A stretch of 64,000 nucleotides of DNA. It comes from Todiramphus chloris collaris. Lineage: Eukaryota; Chordata; Aves; Coraciiformes; Alcedinidae. This document shows positions 61,707-64,000 of the stretch, piece after piece. Each line of letters starts with the position of its first letter. The first letter of the stretch is position 1. The stretch is from NCBI GenBank assembly GCA_025345505.1, contig JANVCC010000022.1, forward strand, positions 28,971,243 through 29,035,242. The letters are read 5' to 3'. The notes under the pieces were generated by a model. It worked only from the letters and a program-made list of their open reading frames with translations. It was not told the origin of the DNA and did not search any database. The translations under genes and the position numbers were made by a program.

Positions 61707-64000
61707 TCTTTAGCAGTAAACAGTTTTTAAAATATTTTGTCCCTTGGCTTTCTGTTCTGCCTCAGTCTAAGCCTTCAGGGTGAGCACAGCTCTATGAAAT
61801 CGCAGCTCAGCCTTGGTGTCATTTTTGTTTAAGGGGCATTCAATTCTGTAGCAATCCAAATTCCCTTAGGACTTATATGTATGTGTATGAATCAAAATTA
61901 CAGGTATCATATGCTGCTTCTTTTCCTCATAACCTTTTTAAACACCTACGTGACTATGCTGACTAATATGTATTTTACTGGCTTGATCCTTAGCTGATGT
62001 ATATTCAAGTGCCTCCACAGATTTTAATGGAGTTACGCCAAATTACATAACTCCAATGTTTTGGCTGAAATCCTATCCCCCTTGACATCATTGGCAAAGC
62101 TCCCGTTGTCTTCAGCAAAGCAATTATTTCAATGTATATGCTCAGCATATAGAGACTCTCCTCAGCAGAAAGTCGTGCAGTCAGGCAAGTGGTATGATGC
62201 CTTAGTTAGAGATGTCACATTCATCCTGTGAGGTCTGCTAGAGGTCAGAACTAAAACATGAATTTGTTGACTAGAGAAAAGAAGGAATAAAGGAAAGTCT
62301 GGACAATATGAGCTAACTTTTGCAAAAATCATTCAAAGATGGTTCAGTGTAAATTTGAGCAGTGACTCAGCATTTCCTTACTTGTCTTTGTCTTCCTTAT
62401 TAAGTCACTGTCTTCTTTAAATATCTCCCTTTAGCCTTTCTGTAATTAGAAATCATAATTTTCTCTGGGTCAAGCCTGCAGGCATATACATATTACTAAA
62501 TTGGTAGAACCCATCACTGGGACCCTATCATATCTCTGTATCTGCTCCCAAAAACCTACCCAAAAGGTACCCTAGCTTCTATTCAAGGGCACTTGTAACT
62601 TCCCCATCCTTCCTTCATGTTCTCTGAATCACTTCACCTGTTCTTGGAGGCCCTGTTTGTTTCCCATATCCATCTGTCTACAGCATCCACAATATCAGGA
62701 CTCTACTGCATTATATTTTTCATCTCTTTATGTCTCCCTCTATGACACCTGCATGAGGTTTCCACACGCATACATCTAGTTCTCAGTATAGGGCCAACTC
62801 ATGCTTCTGAGTGAGTTCTTGTGAATGTCCTCTCTGCACAAGCCCTTTCCCCTCTACCTAAATCCTTCCTGTTTTCCTACTTCACTGTAAGACCTCGAAG
62901 TCCATATCCAACTTGCAGTACATCAAAGGCTTGATTCTTCATCCTCCATTTCCACAGGATGCCTAATTCCCTTAGATAATCTTGCGACATAGACTGGTGG
63001 AAAAGACAATTAGATAATTACATTTTCTTCTGGTTTGGTTTTTTTTTCAGCCCACCTAAATGTATATATCTGATGTATGACATTAGGCCTTCAGAATCTA
63101 TCGGATCTATTTACCTCAATTTAGACTAAATTTATTAAGACTAGGCAGTAGTATAGGTTTAAATAGTACCTTGCAAAATCAGATCCTGATCTGGGAAGAA
63201 TTTTGAAATCAGGGAAGTATTTTCATTCACTTAAAAAAAAATTGCAGGGTTCTTTTTATTTGCTTGGTTTAGTTTGACTGGGCATTTTATTGGAGGGAAG
63301 AATTTTTTATTGGTTTTTTTTTTACTGTTTTCATAGAGACAGATCATCTTTTTTCATTTGTTTGAAATTTTCTCTTTCCTCAGTCTGGACAGCAAATCAA
63401 AAAATCAGTCATTCAGATGATACTAGCTAGCTCTTCTAAACTCCACTGAAATACTAACAATAATAATAATAATAATTGATTACCAGTCCTATTTCAGCAA
63501 AAGATATCACATACTTAAGCTATTGCCTTGTTAGACAAGAGGTATGCTAGATGATAAAGGGATTCTCTCATGCATGTTTGAAGAGAGCAAGAGGATTTTT
63601 ATTTCTTGTAAACCTGGGGGAGGCTGATAACAGACATTTTTTAATCAGAAAACTAGACTTTCATCAAGTGTAACTTCTGTATCTTGAGAGACAGATGCTG
63701 AGGTTCTGAAATGTCAGAAAAACCTTCCAGTGAAAAAAAAGGTGTGAATTATGCTTGTGTTACCAATGAAGGGACAGATGCAAAATCCATATCAAAATGC
63801 TATGAATTATATTGCAGGCCTAATGTTGCTTTGTGTGTGACATTAATGTCGTTGAAAACACATTGACTTAAAAGCCTAATATAAACATTACCAGCCAAGG
63901 CTGAAATAAAGGCAGGAAAGTTATCATTGACAGTATGGATATAAACATATCAGTCTTATATTAGTATTATAAATAAAAAGGTTGTTAACAATAGCTGTAT
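61707..64000. other. AT-rich noncoding DNA to the window end
   Basis: No gene seen. The stretch 62,015-62,060 (CAGATTTTAATGGAGTTACG then CCAAATTACATAACTCC) resembles a motif common in old amniote interspersed repeats, but I cannot name the family. (AAT)6 lies at 63,459-63,476. Confidence 0.5.
63459..63476. repeat. (AAT)6 microsatellite
   Basis: Six perfect AAT units; an ordinary trinucleotide microsatellite. Confidence 0.9.

Noticed and set aside
1-64000. CRISPR arrays, operons, tRNA/rRNA genes, retroviral gag/pol/env remnants
   Set aside because: None seen on reading both strands. The sequence is vertebrate noncoding DNA, and the LTRs are solo with no internal regions.

Overview
The window looks like gene-poor, AT-rich noncoding DNA from a bird nuclear genome. 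The avian call rests on many CR1-type LINE fragments ending in 8-bp (ATTCTRTG)n tails and on solo LTRs of types common in birds, including one starting TGTGCTGGTTTTGGCTGG. The short open reading frames are scattered and AT-driven. I found no supportable protein-coding exon of a host gene, no tRNA or rRNA gene, and no CRISPR array. The only convincing protein homology comes from decayed CR1 ORF1 and ORF2 reading frames.

Layout. 1-3.6 kb: unique AT-rich DNA with two small tandem repeats. 3,580-4,150: ERVL-type solo LTR. 5,563-6,021: a second solo LTR of another type, with a 6-bp target duplication, a U3 tandem repeat, and CCAAT, TATA and poly(A) signals; a 10-N assembly gap flanked by a perfect 47-bp duplication sits in its 3' end. 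7.7-7.9 kb: a perfect 16-bp-arm hairpin and a four-run G-quadruplex motif close together. 8-24 kb: mostly featureless, with a weak L3/CR1-like remnant near 21.1 kb. 24,439-24,900: 5'-truncated CR1 (+). 26.2-26.6 kb: pyrimidine-rich then homopurine DNA. 29,080-29,537: a third solo LTR related to the first. 31.07-31.40 kb: ancient LINE 3' fragment. 34.5-39.8 kb: the main structure of the window, described next. 41.72-42.06 kb: CR1 (+) tail. 45.1-46.6 kb: old LINE reverse transcriptase fossil plus CR1 tail. 47.08-47.43 kb: CR1 (-) tail. 48-64 kb: AT-rich DNA with microsatellites only.

The 34.5-39.8 kb block reads best as a nested insertion. A CR1 on the minus strand is cut in two inside its reverse transcriptase reading frame. 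The 3' half lies at 34,512-35,173 and the 5' half at 38,904 to about 39,815. Between them is a nearly full-length CR1 on the plus strand (35,174-38,903). The two halves rejoin in register, and both flanks carry the same 4 bases (ACAC). The inserted CR1 keeps a GC/CpG-rich 5' leader, a coiled-coil and esterase-type ORF1 relic, and an ORF2 relic. It lacks the N-terminal part of the endonuclease, has several frameshifts, and has FAGD in place of the FADD reverse transcriptase motif, so it is dead. The host CR1 carries an extra block that includes a 39-bp sequence found again, identically, 575 bp away.

I do not see a new functional system. The items most worth a second look are the nested CR1, the 39-bp shared insertion, the assembly duplication in the LTR, and the hairpin/G-quadruplex pair. 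Family assignments come from remembered consensus features, not from a database search.
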